This document shows positions 11,713 to 20,553 of a stretch of DNA of 64,000 bases, in pieces; the first letter of the stretch is position 1, and every line of letters starts with the position of its first letter. The notes beneath the pieces were generated by a model. It searched no databases. It worked only from the letters and a program-made list of their open reading frames with translations, and was not told the DNA's origin. The translations under genes and the position numbers were made by a program. This DNA is from Streptomyces sp. ICC1 (GTDB taxonomy: Bacteria > Actinomycetota > Actinomycetes > Streptomycetales > Streptomycetaceae), in the NCBI RefSeq assembly GCF_003287935.1, contig NZ_CP030287.1:6661227-6725226 (forward strand), read 5' to 3'.

Positions 11713-11748
11713 TTGACAGTCAAAAGTGTGAGTGGTTGAGTACTCACA
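11713..11748 (+). promoter_or_regulatory. Promoter and TetR operator of the 11748 gene
   Basis: A ttgaca -35 (11713-11718) is followed by the inverted repeat tgtgagt / actcaca (11727-11733 and 11742-11748), which touches the start codon. The same ttgrcagtcaaa...gtgagtggtt block recurs before the SRPBCC gene at 12384-12416. Binding there would block the promoter, so autoregulation is likely. Confidence 0.8.
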
Positions 11749-12314
11749 TGAAGAACGAACGACCCCGCAAGCTGTCCACCGCCGAGGAGCGCCGTGAGAC
11801 GGTGCTGCGCACCGCCATCGGCGCCTTCGCGGCGCGCGGCTACTGGGGCACCACCACGACCGAGGTGGCGAAGGCGGCCGGCATCTCGCAGGCGTACGTC
11901 TACCGCTTGTTCCCCAGCAAGGAACTGCTGTTCACCGCGGTGGTCGAGCACTGCTTCCTGCAGGTCCGAGCCAGTCTGGAGCGGGCGGCCGCCGAGGCGA
12001 AGGGGAGCTCCGCCGAGGTGGTGCTGGAGGCCATGGGGGACTCGTACGCGCTGCTGATCAGCGACAACGACCTGATGTTGATCCAGCTGCACGCCCAGGC
12101 CGCGGCCGTCTCCGAGCCGGCCGTGCGGGAGGCGGTCCAGCGGGGCTACGCCCGGCTGGTGGAGTACGTCCGCGGCGCCTCCGGCGGCACCGACGAGCAG
12201 GTCCAGCAGTTCTTCGCGCTCGGCATGCTGTGCCACCTCATCGTCTCGATGCGGGCCGACGAGGTGGACGCCCCCTGGATCCGCACACTGTCCGCGGGCA
12301 TCACGCACTACTGA
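11748..12314 (+). CDS. TetR/AcrR family regulator
   Basis: 188 residues. HTH: TVLRTAIGAFAARGYWGTTT, then EVAKAAGISQAYVYRLFPSKE (about 19-60); the YRLFPSKEELF-like stretch is the usual recognition helix end. The remaining helices form the ligand pocket and dimer face. The ATG is immediately next to the operator, leaving almost no leader, so the message may be leaderless. The SRPBCC gene 150 bases downstream has its own copy of the operator, so this protein probably controls itself and that gene. Confidence 0.9.
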   Translation: MKNERPRKLSTAEERRETVLRTAIGAFAARGYWGTTTTEVAKAAGISQAYVYRLFPSKELLFTAVVEHCFLQVRASLERAAAEAKGSSAEVVLEAMGDSYALLISDNDLMLIQLHAQAAAVSEPAVREAVQRGYARLVEYVRGASGGTDEQVQQFFALGMLCHLIVSMRADEVDAPWIRTLSAGITHY

Positions 12315-12383
12315 CGCCGGGCCCGGCCGGACGGCTGGGCTTATCGGCGGGGCTTGTCGGCGGGGCATACGGCCCGCCGTTTC

Positions 12384-12416
12384 TTGGCAGTCAAATGTGA
12401 GTGGTTAGCCACTCAC
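12384..12416 (+). promoter_or_regulatory. Promoter and TetR operator of the SRPBCC gene
   Basis: ttggca (12384-12389) followed by a perfect palindrome gtgagtgg-ttag-ccactcac (12397-12416). It matches the element before the TetR gene over about 20 bases, which strongly suggests one regulator for both promoters. Confidence 0.82.
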
Positions 12417-12464
12417 TCATTCAACACATGCACTCGTGCACGTCACCCGAGAGGAAGAGCAGCC

Positions 12465-12905
12465 ATGTTCACCATCGACGAGACCGCTCCCGTCATCGTC
12501 CGCCTGTCCACCCTGATCGACGCCCCGCTGGAGCGGGTCTGGGCCCTGCACGCCGACATCGACGCCTGGCCGAGCTGGAACGCCGACGTCGACCAGGCCG
12601 AGCTCGACGGCCCGCTGCTGCCGGGCAACTCCTTCAGCTGGAAGACGCACGGACTGGACATCACCTCCACCGTCCGCGAGATCGTCCCCGGTGAGCGGCT
12701 GGTCTGGGGCGGCCCGGCCGGCGGCATCGAGGGCGTCCACGTGTGGACCTTCGAGCGGACCGGCGGCCAGGTGCGCGTCAGCACCGAGGAGTCCTGGAGC
12801 GGAGCCCCTGTCGACGCCGCGGCCGCCGAGCTCGGCCAGGCCCTGCGCGACTCCCTGACCGCCTGGCTCGCCGCCCTCAAGGCCCGCGCCGAGCGGACCG
12901 GCTGA
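12465..12905 (+). CDS. SRPBCC (START-like) family protein
   Basis: 146 residues. The profile VIVRLSTLIDAPLERVWALHADIDAWPSW (split here by reading: strand, APLERVW helix, WPSWN) is the N-terminus of the Bet v1/START-like fold, followed by beta strands (FSWKTHGLDITSTV, RLVWGG, VHVWTFE) and a long C-terminal helix. The cavity binds a hydrophobic small molecule; substrate unknown. The ATG follows gaggaagagc. Controlled by the palindrome at 12397-12416, shared with the preceding TetR gene. Confidence 0.87.
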   Translation: MFTIDETAPVIVRLSTLIDAPLERVWALHADIDAWPSWNADVDQAELDGPLLPGNSFSWKTHGLDITSTVREIVPGERLVWGGPAGGIEGVHVWTFERTGGQVRVSTEESWSGAPVDAAAAELGQALRDSLTAWLAALKARAERTG

Positions 12906-12966
12906 CGCCCGGCGCCCCACGGCGTCGCCCGCCCGCCGCGGCCGTGGCCGTTGCCATCGCCCCGCC

Positions 12967-13777
12967 CATCACCACCGCCACGGCATCCGGCTGCGCGAGG
13001 GCCGCGCCGAGTGGTACCGCAACCGCTGGGTGCGCACCCCCGCCCTGGAGGGCGCCCCGTACCTGACCGAGCACGGCCCCGATCTGACGGCCGGCACCGC
13101 CGGCACCCACGACTTCGACGGCAAGCTGCGCGGTGCGATGACCGCGCATCCGAAGACCGACCCGGCCACCGGCGAACTGCACCTCTTCGGCTCCTCGCCG
13201 TTCCCGCCGCACCTCACGCACCACGTGTCCGATGCCGAGGGGCAGCTCACCCACAGTGCCGACGTACCGGGGGCGACCGCCTCCCTCAAGCACGATTTCG
13301 CCCTCACCCGCAACCACGTGGTCTTCATCGAGGGGACGGTCACCTTCGACCCCGCCGAGCACTCCGGCATCCCCTACGGCTGGAACGACGCGCAGCCGGC
13401 CCGGATCGGCGTCATGCCCCGAGGCCCGGCTCTCCTGGAACTGGTGGGTCTGCGCCCCCGGCCGCGGTACCGAGCCCAACACCCGCTCCCACAACCGCCG
13501 ATGGGTCGTCGACGTGGCCGCCGGCCGCGTCGACGAGCAGACCCTCGATGACCTGGCCATCGAATTCACCGCGCTCAACGAGGAGTTCATCGGCACCGAG
13601 CACCGCTACCAGTACGCGGTCTCGTTCCCCGACCAGGACGGCCGTGGTCGTCCCCTCCTGGTCCTGGACGCGTCCGGCCTCGACCGGATCGCCGCGGTCC
13701 ACCTCCCTCGCCAGGTCGCCGACGGCATCCACGGCTCCTGGATCCCCGACAGCGCCCTCGACGGCTCCGACCGCTGA
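12967..13777 (+). pseudogene. Carotenoid oxygenase, internally deleted
   Basis: Fragments of an iron-dependent carotenoid cleavage oxygenase in the right order: HGIRLREGRAEWYRNRWVRT, FDGKLRGAMTAHPK, GATASLKHDFALT (contains an iron-ligand His), EHSGIPYGWNDAQPARIGVMPRG in frame 1, then SWNWWVCAPGRGTEPNTRSH and EFTALNEEFIGTEHRYQYAV in frame 2, ending VLDASGLDR and GIHGSWIPDSAL. The N-terminal 60 or so residues are gone, and pieces are missing at about 13110 (THDF join), 13425-13433 (with frame change) and 13642. At 811 bases it is roughly 60 percent of a full gene. It cannot make an enzyme; several iron ligands are lost. Confidence 0.82.
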
Positions 13778-13924
13778 CGGGTGTCGCCTGGAGGCCCGGG
13801 GAGGCCGAGTCCCCGGTGTGGCGTGACGGGGCGCCGGGAGGTCCACTGTGAAAGCGTGTGCACTCGTGAGGGTCGGGTAAGCGCGCCGAATCGACCCACA
13901 GAGCCGGGCAGGAAGGCATTCGAC

Positions 13925-14416
13925 ATGGCGGAGAGCCACCACCAGATCCTGTTGATCACGTTCGCGAAGGCGCAGGCCGCCCGGGCGGCCTACGAGGACG
14001 CCGTCGGCCTGCCGGGGCTCCGGCAGGCCGCCGTGCTGGAACGGTCGGCCGAAGGACTGCTCGACGTACCGGAGAGCCACGTCTCGGGCGCGGGAGTCCC
14101 CACCGCGGGCGCGGGTCTGGCCGGCGGTCTCCTGGGGCTGGTGGGCGGCCCCATCGGCGTCTTCCTCGGCGCGGCCGCCGGGGTGGCCCTGGGCGGCGCG
14201 GCGGAGGACCTGCGGATGCAGGAGGGCGGTGCGGGCATGATCATGCTGAGCAGCCGGGTGGAGGACGGAGCCGCCCTGCTCATCGTCGACCTGCGCGAGT
14301 CCGAGCCGGAGCCCGCCGACGAGCTCGCCCGGCGGCACGGCGGAACCCTGGAACGGCTGAGGGCGAAGGAGTTCGCCGCGCAGGTGCGCGCCGCCGAGCA
14401 GGCGGCCGGCGGTTAG
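13925..14416 (+). CDS. DUF1269-like small glycine-zipper protein
   Basis: 163 residues. A soluble N-terminal half (QILLITFAKAQAARAAYEDA) is followed by a Gly/Ala-rich hydrophobic hairpin (about 58-97: AGAGLAGGLLGLVGGPIGVF, LGAAAGVALGGAA), resembling the glycine-zipper segment of DUF1269/COG4803 proteins. The C-terminal half (GMIMLSSRVEDGAALLIVDL) resembles the N-terminal one, giving a split alpha/beta domain around the hairpin. Possibly peripheral membrane. The ATG at 13925 is preceded by a weak aggaa-type site. Function unknown. Confidence 0.7.
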   Translation: MAESHHQILLITFAKAQAARAAYEDAVGLPGLRQAAVLERSAEGLLDVPESHVSGAGVPTAGAGLAGGLLGLVGGPIGVFLGAAAGVALGGAAEDLRMQEGGAGMIMLSSRVEDGAALLIVDLRESEPEPADELARRHGGTLERLRAKEFAAQVRAAEQAAGG

Positions 14417-14445
14417 GCCGTCCGGCCGACTCCTGAGCGACGGTC

Positions 14446-14484
14446 GGGGGCGAACCCGACCCCCTTGGGGTCGGGTTCGCCCCC
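14446..14484 (+). terminator. Hairpin terminator
   Basis: Perfect 18-bp stem (arms 14446-14463 and 14467-14484, loop ctt) 30 bases after the DUF1269-like gene. Confidence 0.85.
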
Positions 14485-14628
14485 GGCCGGGTTCCCGACC
14501 GGTGCCGCGGCCCTGCTCGGCGCGGGGGAGGATATCGTGACGTGGGGGCCGGATAGGCCTCCTTGACGGCGATCCCGATCATGACGAGGCGCCGAGCGGT
14601 GTGGTGTCGGAACGAGGGGGAGGAACCG

Positions 14629-15360
14629 ATGGGCACGGCCGACGAGGGATGGCAGTGGCCCGACGAGGCCAGTGTCGACAACGCGAGGACGACGCTGCTG
14701 CGGCTCCTCGCCCGGTCGGGGGTTCCTTCGGATGACGCGCGGGAACTGATCGGGCTCCTCGAGGCCGGCGCACTGGCCCTCGCGTACGAGGAGCTGAGCG
14801 GCGGCGGCCGCACCGCGCCGGGGGACAAGGGCGAGGCGTACGAGTCGGGCTGGCTCGACGGCGCCGGGGACCTTTTGACGGAGCTCGGCGCGGTCACCGA
14901 GCGGACCCTGCTCCAGGTCGTGAGCCCGGACGGGGAGCAGAGCCCGGCCGGGGAGCACCCGCGGGCCGGGCGCATGGAGGTGGAGCGGGCGCAAGTGGCG
15001 CTCACGCCCCTCTACCTGTCGTTCACCGCGGTCTCGGAGCTGGATCCGGAGGCGACCGACGAAGTGCTCGGGGCCGTCCTCGCCACGATGAGCCCCCGCC
15101 AGCGCGCCCGGTACGCCGGGCGGCTGACGGAGTTCGCCGCCGCCCACCGGTCCCGGCTGGAGCGGCTGTTCGCGGCGTTCGGACCGGGCAGCGCCATCGC
15201 GGTGCACGGCCGCTTCTCGCTCGTCCACTCCGTCGCGAGCATCGCCGTGCTGGAGCGGCTCGTCGTCGCGCCGCAGGCGCTGCGGGAGGAGTGGGACGCG
15301 GCGGAGCTGCCGCCTGCGTGGCTGGACGGACTGATGACCGCCTGGAACGCCCCGGCCTGA
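14629..15360 (+). CDS. Hypothetical protein, 243 aa
   Basis: Starts MGTADEGWQWPDEASVDNAR after a strong gagggggagg site; an in-frame ATG upstream (14581 region) lacks one. The protein is helical and acidic, with ARELIGLLEAGALALAYEEL and VLGAVLATMSPRQRARYAGR as its more distinctive segments. No signal peptide, membrane helix or known catalytic motif. I do not recognise the family. Confidence 0.65.
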   Translation: MGTADEGWQWPDEASVDNARTTLLRLLARSGVPSDDARELIGLLEAGALALAYEELSGGGRTAPGDKGEAYESGWLDGAGDLLTELGAVTERTLLQVVSPDGEQSPAGEHPRAGRMEVERAQVALTPLYLSFTAVSELDPEATDEVLGAVLATMSPRQRARYAGRLTEFAAAHRSRLERLFAAFGPGSAIAVHGRFSLVHSVASIAVLERLVVAPQALREEWDAAELPPAWLDGLMTAWNAPA

Positions 15361-15492
15361 CGGTCCGACCGGGTCGCCGAGCCGCCGGGTGCGGCGCGAG
15401 TCAGCGCGGGGCGAGCGTCCCGGCGGATTCCGGGTCCTGGGCCGACACCGACACCGGGACCGGGGTCGGGGTCCTCGGGCCGCGGGTGTGCC

Positions 15493-15740
15493 GAACTCAC
15501 GGGTGACGTCGTTGAGTGCGGAGGCGACGCCCTGGCGCTCACGCGGCAGGGAGCCGGTGACGGCCTCGGTGGACGGCGTCATCGCCAGGCCCGTGCCGAC
15601 GCCCATGGCGAGCATGCCGGGAAGGACCGACGGGTAGCCGCCGCCGACGGAGACGGTGCCGGCCATGAGGGCCGGGCCGGCGCCGGCCGGCAGGATGCCG
15701 GCGGCCATGGTCGGGCGTGCGCCGGCGCGCGCGGCGGTCG
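15493..15740 (-). pseudogene. MFS (EmrB/QacA type) transporter fragment
   Basis: About 80 codons of a drug:H+ antiporter-2 type transporter: GARPTMAAGILPAGAGPALM, then GMLAMGVGTGLAMTPSTEAV and LPRERQGVASALNDVTREFG, corresponding to late transmembrane helices around the conserved GxG...TPST and QGVASA motifs. No start, no other helices: both ends are lost. It lies just beyond the stop of the flavoprotein gene in the same orientation, so it may be what remains of a former neighbour. Confidence 0.75.
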
Positions 15741-15776
15741 GGTCGGGAGCCGACGCGAGTGTGTGCCCGGCGTGCG

Positions 15777-16805
15777 TCAGGCGGTGGCGGCGGCGCTCAC
15801 GCCTGCGGTGAGGGCGGCGACGGCCGCGTCGGCGTCGGCCATCGCGAGGAGGGCGTTGATCTGCGCGCCGGCCAGGGCGCCGGCCGCGGCGGAGGCCCCG
15901 ACCTGGGCGGTGGGGTCGGTGGCGTTGCCGGCCACCCACACCCCCGGCACGCCGGTGCTGCCGCCCGCGCCGGAGGCGAAGCGCCGGCCGCCGCCGGGCA
16001 GGTCCTCCATGGGCAGGGCCAGGCCCGCCAGGCCCTCGGTCCGGGCCCGCATCGTGGTGGCGACCGCGAGGACGCGGCGGGCGACGACCTGCCCGTCGGC
16101 CAGGCGCACACCGGCGATGGCGCCGTCCTGGTCCTCCACCACCGCCACCACCCCATCGGCCGGGGTGTCGACGACGCGGATGCCGCGAGCGGCGAAGCGC
16201 GCACGGGTCTCGGCATCCAGCCCGGTGCCGCGCGTGAAGTAGACGAGGTCGTCGGTGAGCTGGCGGAACAGCAGGGCGTGGTGGACCGAGGCGGGGCCGG
16301 TGGCGAGGACGCCGATCGGCTCGTCGCGCACCTCCCAGCCGTGGCAGTACGGGCAGTGGACCACGCCGCCGCCCCAGTGCCCGGCCAGCCCCGGTACCTC
16401 GGGCAGCACATCGCGCAGGCCGGTGGCCACCAGCAGGCGGCGCGCCGTCAGGGTGCGGCCGTCGGCCAGGGTGACGCTGAAGCGCAGGTCGCCGTCGGCG
16501 GTCGGCCCGGCAGGCTCGGCGGCGGTGACCTCGCCGGAGACGATGAGGCCGCCGTAGCGGCGCACTTCCTCGCGGCCCCGCCCGTACAGTTCGGCGGGCG
16601 GGGTGCCGTCCAGGCCGAGCAGGCCGTGCACGCCCTGGGCGGGCGCGTTGCGCGGGGTGCCGCTGTCGATCACGACGACCGAGCGGCGGGAGCGGGCGAG
16701 CATCAGCGCGCCGTTCAGCCCCGCGGCGCCGCCGCCGATCACCACGGCGTCGACGGTTGCGTTCGGCAGCGGGTCGGTCCCGTAGGCGGCAGTGGTGGTG
16801 TTCAT
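15777..16805 (-). CDS. Thioredoxin-reductase-like FAD/NAD(P) oxidoreductase
   Basis: 342 residues, usual for the family. FAD loop DAVVIGGGAAGLNGALMLAR (about 19-38), a CPYC pair in VVHCPYCHGWEV (about 140-150) at the place of the TrxR redox disulfide, NAD-binding region GVLATGPASVHHAL, and the C-terminal FAD motif GVWVAGNATDP. The CPYCHGW sequence differs from the CATCDG of true TrxR, as in the group of TrxR-like flavoproteins acting on other dithiols. The ATG follows agaaggag. Divergent from an XRE-cupin regulator 97 bases away, which probably controls it. Confidence 0.9.
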   Translation of the reverse strand: MNTTTAAYGTDPLPNATVDAVVIGGGAAGLNGALMLARSRRSVVVIDSGTPRNAPAQGVHGLLGLDGTPPAELYGRGREEVRRYGGLIVSGEVTAAEPAGPTADGDLRFSVTLADGRTLTARRLLVATGLRDVLPEVPGLAGHWGGGVVHCPYCHGWEVRDEPIGVLATGPASVHHALLFRQLTDDLVYFTRGTGLDAETRARFAARGIRVVDTPADGVVAVVEDQDGAIAGVRLADGQVVARRVLAVATTMRARTEGLAGLALPMEDLPGGGRRFASGAGGSTGVPGVWVAGNATDPTAQVGASAAAGALAGAQINALLAMADADAAVAALTAGVSAAATA

Positions 16806-16902
16806 GTCGTCGGACTCCTTCTTCCGTGCCGGCCCCGGTGGGCTTGGGCCGTCTGCACACGACGCTAACCCGGACTTGCAGCACGGGCATACGATGTTGC
16901 GC

Positions 16903-17529
16903 ATGACGCAAGAAGACGGTGATCTGGACAGCCTGGTACGCAAGCGGATCCGCGCCCTGCGCGTGGCCCAGGGCTGGTCCCTGGAGGAGCTGGCCGTGCG
17001 GGCCCGGCTCAGCCAGTCCACGCTCAGCCGGATCGAGAACGGCCAGCGCCGCCTGGCGCTCGACAGCCTCGTCACCCTCGCCCGCGCGCTGGACACCACC
17101 TTGGACCAGCTCGTCGAGACCGCGGCCGACGACGTCGTCACGAGTCCGGTGATCGACGGCGCCCACGGGCTGATGCGCTGGCCGGTGAAGGGCGACCCGG
17201 GCATGACCGTCGTCCGCCAGCGCATGACCGAGCCGCCGCCGGACAACCCCGCCCGCATGCGGGCGCACCCCGGGCGCGAATGGCTCGTGGTCCTGTCCGG
17301 TACGGCGATCCTGCTGCTGGGGCACCGCCGGTTGCGCATCGAGACCAACCAGGCGGCCGAGTTCCCCACGATGATGCCGCACGCGATCGGGGCGGAAGGG
17401 GGGCCGTGCGAGATCCTGGGCATCTTCGACCGTGATGCCCGGCGCGGCCACCAGCGCGACAGCGGTGGCGGTGGCGGTGGCGGTGGCGCAGGCAGGGACG
17501 GTGATCCCCGGGGGTCGGACGACCATTGA
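16903..17529 (+). CDS. XRE family regulator with cupin domain
   Basis: 208 residues. HTH (about 8-62): LVRKRIRALRVAQGWSLEEL, ARLSQSTLSRIENGQRRLAL. Cupin_2-like sensor (about 95-180): HPGREWLVVLSGTAILLLG and FPTMMPHAIG with metal-binding-type His. The C-terminus ends in a Gly run encoded by a ggtggc repeat. ATG at 16894 is an alternative start; a palindrome ttgcg-catga-cgcaa (16897-16911) covers both, suggesting autoregulation. Divergent from the flavoprotein gene, its likely target. Confidence 0.88.
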   Translation: MTQEDGDLDSLVRKRIRALRVAQGWSLEELAVRARLSQSTLSRIENGQRRLALDSLVTLARALDTTLDQLVETAADDVVTSPVIDGAHGLMRWPVKGDPGMTVVRQRMTEPPPDNPARMRAHPGREWLVVLSGTAILLLGHRRLRIETNQAAEFPTMMPHAIGAEGGPCEILGIFDRDARRGHQRDSGGGGGGGGAGRDGDPRGSDDH

Positions 17530-17693
17530 GGGCGCGGAGGCGCGGAGGCGCGTCCCGTGAACCGCTGACCGCTGACCGCCGACCGCTGATCCGTGCGGGC
17601 GCGTCTTGCGCGTCCGGCAGCCCGCTCGACCATCTCCTTGCGTAACTGGCAACCCGTCGTGCTCCCAGCGCATGAGCGCCTTACGGTGGATCC

Positions 17694-18644
17694 ATGACCC
17701 ACGCACACCACGCCCAGCACGCAGACGCCCAGCTCGGACACGCCCAGCTCGGACACGCCCAGCTCGGACACACTCCGCACGGACACGCCCAGCACGGGAA
17801 TCCCGAGCACGGCCACCACCAGCACGAGGACGAAGGGCAGGGCCAGGCGGAGATCCTCGACCTGGACGCGGAGGTCCTCGGCGAGCACATCGCCGCCATC
17901 ACCGCGTGGCTGCCCCTGCAGGTGGCCCCGCGCCGCATCGTGGATCTGGGCTGCGGGACGGGAGCCGGCACCTTCGCCCTGCTCGACCGCTTCCCCGACG
18001 CCCACGTCACCGCCGTCGACTCCTCGGCCGGGCACCTCCAGCGCCTGCGGGAGAAGGCGTGCGCCCGGGGCGTGGACGATCGCGTCCGTACCGTGCGGGC
18101 AGACCTCGACGCCGCCGAGTGGCCCGACCTCGGCACGCCGGACCTGGTGTGGGCCTCGGCCTCGATGCACCACATGGCAGACCCCGACCGCGCCCTGCGC
18201 CAGGTCCGCGAACTGCTCGCCCCGGGCGGCCTGTTCGCCGTCGTGGAGCTGGCCGGCTTCCCGCGCTTCCTGCCGGAGGGCGCCCCGGAGGAGCGGCCCG
18301 GACTGGAAGAGCGCTGCCACACGGCGAGCGACGGCCACCACGCCGAGCACGTTCCCCACCGCGGCGCCGACTGGGGGCCGAAGCTCACCGGCGCCGGATT
18401 CACCCTCGACGGCGAACGCGTGGTCACCGTGGACATCGACGGCGCGCACAACGAGGCGGTCGCCGCGTACGCCCTCGGCAGCCTGCGGCGCCTGCGCCTC
18501 AGCGTCGCCGACGCCCTCGCGCCCGAAGACCTCACGGCGCTCGACCGGCTGCTCGACACCGACGGACCCCAGAGCGTCCTGCGCCGCGAAGACCTCGTCG
18601 TACGGACGGAGCGCACGGTCTGGGCGGCACGCCGCGGCAATTGA
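17694..18644 (+). CDS. Class I SAM-dependent methyltransferase, His-rich N-terminus
   Basis: 316 residues. The first 45 are unusually rich in His, with GHAQL repeated (15-bp DNA repeat cccagctcggacacg, about 17732-17776). The rest is a Rossmann-fold methyltransferase: motif I IVDLGCGTGAGTFALL (about 83-98), acidic strand VTAVDSSAGHL, then DLVWASASMHHMADPDRAL and a post-I APGGLFAVVEL. The ending VVRTERTVWAAR is that of COG2226-type enzymes. The His tail could bind metal, or be a slippage product. Substrate unknown. No operon partner. Confidence 0.87.
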   Translation: MTHAHHAQHADAQLGHAQLGHAQLGHTPHGHAQHGNPEHGHHQHEDEGQGQAEILDLDAEVLGEHIAAITAWLPLQVAPRRIVDLGCGTGAGTFALLDRFPDAHVTAVDSSAGHLQRLREKACARGVDDRVRTVRADLDAAEWPDLGTPDLVWASASMHHMADPDRALRQVRELLAPGGLFAVVELAGFPRFLPEGAPEERPGLEERCHTASDGHHAEHVPHRGADWGPKLTGAGFTLDGERVVTVDIDGAHNEAVAAYALGSLRRLRLSVADALAPEDLTALDRLLDTDGPQSVLRREDLVVRTERTVWAARRGN

Positions 18645-18739
18645 TCCGAGACGCACCCTCGACAGGGTCCAGGGTGACTCCACCGGCTGGTCCGTACGCC
18701 CGGGCGTCCGGACAACGTACGCGGAGGCAGGGGGAGTTC

Positions 18740-20224
18740 GTGGATTCATTGCGGCCCGGTGACCCGTCGGAGATCGGCTGCTACCGTCTGCTGGCCCGGC
18801 TCGGCGAGGGAGGCATGGGCGAGGTGTTCCTGGCCCGGACGGCGTCCGGCCGGCCGCTCGCCCTGAAGACCGTGCACCGGGAGCTGAGCCGGGATCGGGA
18901 CTTCGCCGACCGCTTCGCACGGGAGATACGCGCCAACGACCGCGTACGTTCCGCGTGGACGGTCTCCGTGGTGGATTTCAGCGCCCCGGGGTCGTCCCAG
19001 CACTAGCGACGGAGTACGTCGCCGCGCCGTCGCTGGGCGACTGGGTGCACCGGCGCGGGCCGCTGGCCACCCCGGCCGTGGTGTGCCTGGCCCGGGAGCT
19101 GGCTGCCCGCGCTCGTGGCGGTACGGGCGGCGGGTGTGGTCCACCGCGACATCAAGCCGGCGAACGTACTGCTCGGCCGGGGGCGGCCGTTCCTCATCGG
19201 CTTCGGCATCGCCCGCGCCGTGCGCGACCCGCGCCACACCCAGACGGGAACGGTCATCGGCACGCCCGGCTACCTCGCGCCCGAGCAGGCGACCGGAGCG
19301 GTGGCCGCGGCGCCGGCGGACGTGTTCTCGCTCGCCGCGGTACTCGTCTACGCGGCGACCGGCCGCAGCCCCTTCCTGGCCCGTGGCGAGCAGCTGGAAC
19401 TCCCCGGCCTCCTGTACCGGATCGTCCACGAGGAGCCCCTCCTCGACGGCGTTCCGCACGAGCTCCTCGCCCTGGTGGGGGAGTGCCTCGCCAAGGATCC
19501 GGACCGGCGCCCGACCGCCGAGGAGGTGCTCGCGCGGGTCGGTGCCGCGGGGGAGGAGTGGAGCGGGGCGGTGTCACCGGACCTGGTGGCGGACGTGGCC
19601 GACCGGGAGGCAGCCCTTCGGGGGACCCTGGCCGAACCCCGGCCGCCCGCCCGGCCGTTCGCCCCGGCAGCCGCCCCGCCGCAGCCGTCCTTCGGGCCCG
19701 TTCCCGTGGCGCCGATGCCCCCTTCGACGGCTCCCGGGACTCCGCTGCCCCACCCCGCTCCCGCCGGGCGTCGACGTCCGCACCTGGTGCTGGGCGCCGC
19801 CGTCCTCGCCGCGGCCGTCACCTTCGCGCTCACCACGCCCTGGGCCGGTACGTGGACCGGCGTCGGACCCGGCACCCCGGACGCGGACGGAGTCACCCGG
19901 GCGAGGACGGGCAGGTTCTCCGTCACGGTCGCGCTGAACCGAGGGGCCGTGGGCGACCTCGTGGGCCGGCAGGTCAGCGAGGTGACGGAGGTCGCCACCG
20001 GACGCAACCTGGGGTGGACGGAGGCCCTCGCACTACGGCAGGTGAGCGGGGACAGGGCGGTCTTCGCGGCGGCGACCAGCCATCCGACCGACCCCGCGGC
20101 CACCTTCGACTGCCCGAAGGGCAACCTCTACGTGCTGACCCTGGCGGCGCCCGGCCGGCCGGCGCTGGAGACGGAAGGAGCCCGGTCGGCGGGCGCCCCC
20201 GAGGCCCTGACCCGCAGCCGCTGA
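18740..20224 (+). pseudogene. Receptor-type Ser/Thr kinase with compensating frameshifts
   Basis: PknB-like order: CYRLLARLGEGGMGEVFLAR (ATP loop), LALKTVH (Lys), HRDIKPANVLL (catalytic loop), IGTPGYLAPEQ (P+1), then a Pro-rich linker, one membrane helix (LVLGAAVLAAAVTFALT) and an outer domain. The frame breaks at about 18985 (one base short in a G run) and returns at about 19106 (one extra C); between them the -1 frame holds family-like sequence, ATEYVAAPSLGDWVHRRG. The DFG aspartate is also replaced: IGFGIAR (codon 19199-19201). Either a dead kinase or sequence error at the two runs; the Asp change needs a third event. GTG start at 18740 after ggggga. Confidence 0.75.
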
Positions 20225-20318
20225 GCCGGGGCCCGGGTCGGGCCGGAGGTGACGTACCGGACCGGGCCCGCGCCGACGGCGGCGCATCATCCGGCCGTGA
20301 CGGGCCAGAAGCGCCCTC

Positions 20319-20553
20319 ATGAAGCGAAGTTGCGGTTCCTCCGTGCGCGACGCCTGGCCGCTCCTGCTCCTTCCCGTCCAGGCGGCCCTGATGGTCGGCC
20401 TGGGACGGCTGGTCACCGGGCCGGCCTCCCGGCACTGGCCGCTGTCGGCCGAGGGATCGTCCGGCCGCGCCCTGGAGGAGCGCCGCGCCGCGGCCGCCAC
20501 CGGGGTCTCGGGGTGGATCTCCGCGCTCGCCGGTACGCAGGCCGTCGTCGGCC
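20319..20553 (+). CDS. PAP2-like membrane phosphatase, 5' part only
   Basis: The reading starts MKRSCGSSVRDAWPLLLLPV and has a hydrophobic segment then TGPASRHWPLSAE and RRAAAATGVSGWISALA, resembling the N-terminus of actinobacterial phosphatidic-acid phosphatase 2 family proteins. It is cut at the adapter-like junction after about 78 codons, before any catalytic motif, so assignment rests only on this N-terminal resemblance. Confidence 0.45.

Noticed and set aside
10395..12368. 657-codon extension of the phosphatase upstream
   Set aside because: The upstream part is antisense to the TetR gene; GTG at 11621 has a ribosome site.
14413..17706. Very long open frame on the minus strand across several genes
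   Set aside because: It is the reverse of GC-rich coding genes; only the MFS fragment and parts of real genes have family-like sequence.
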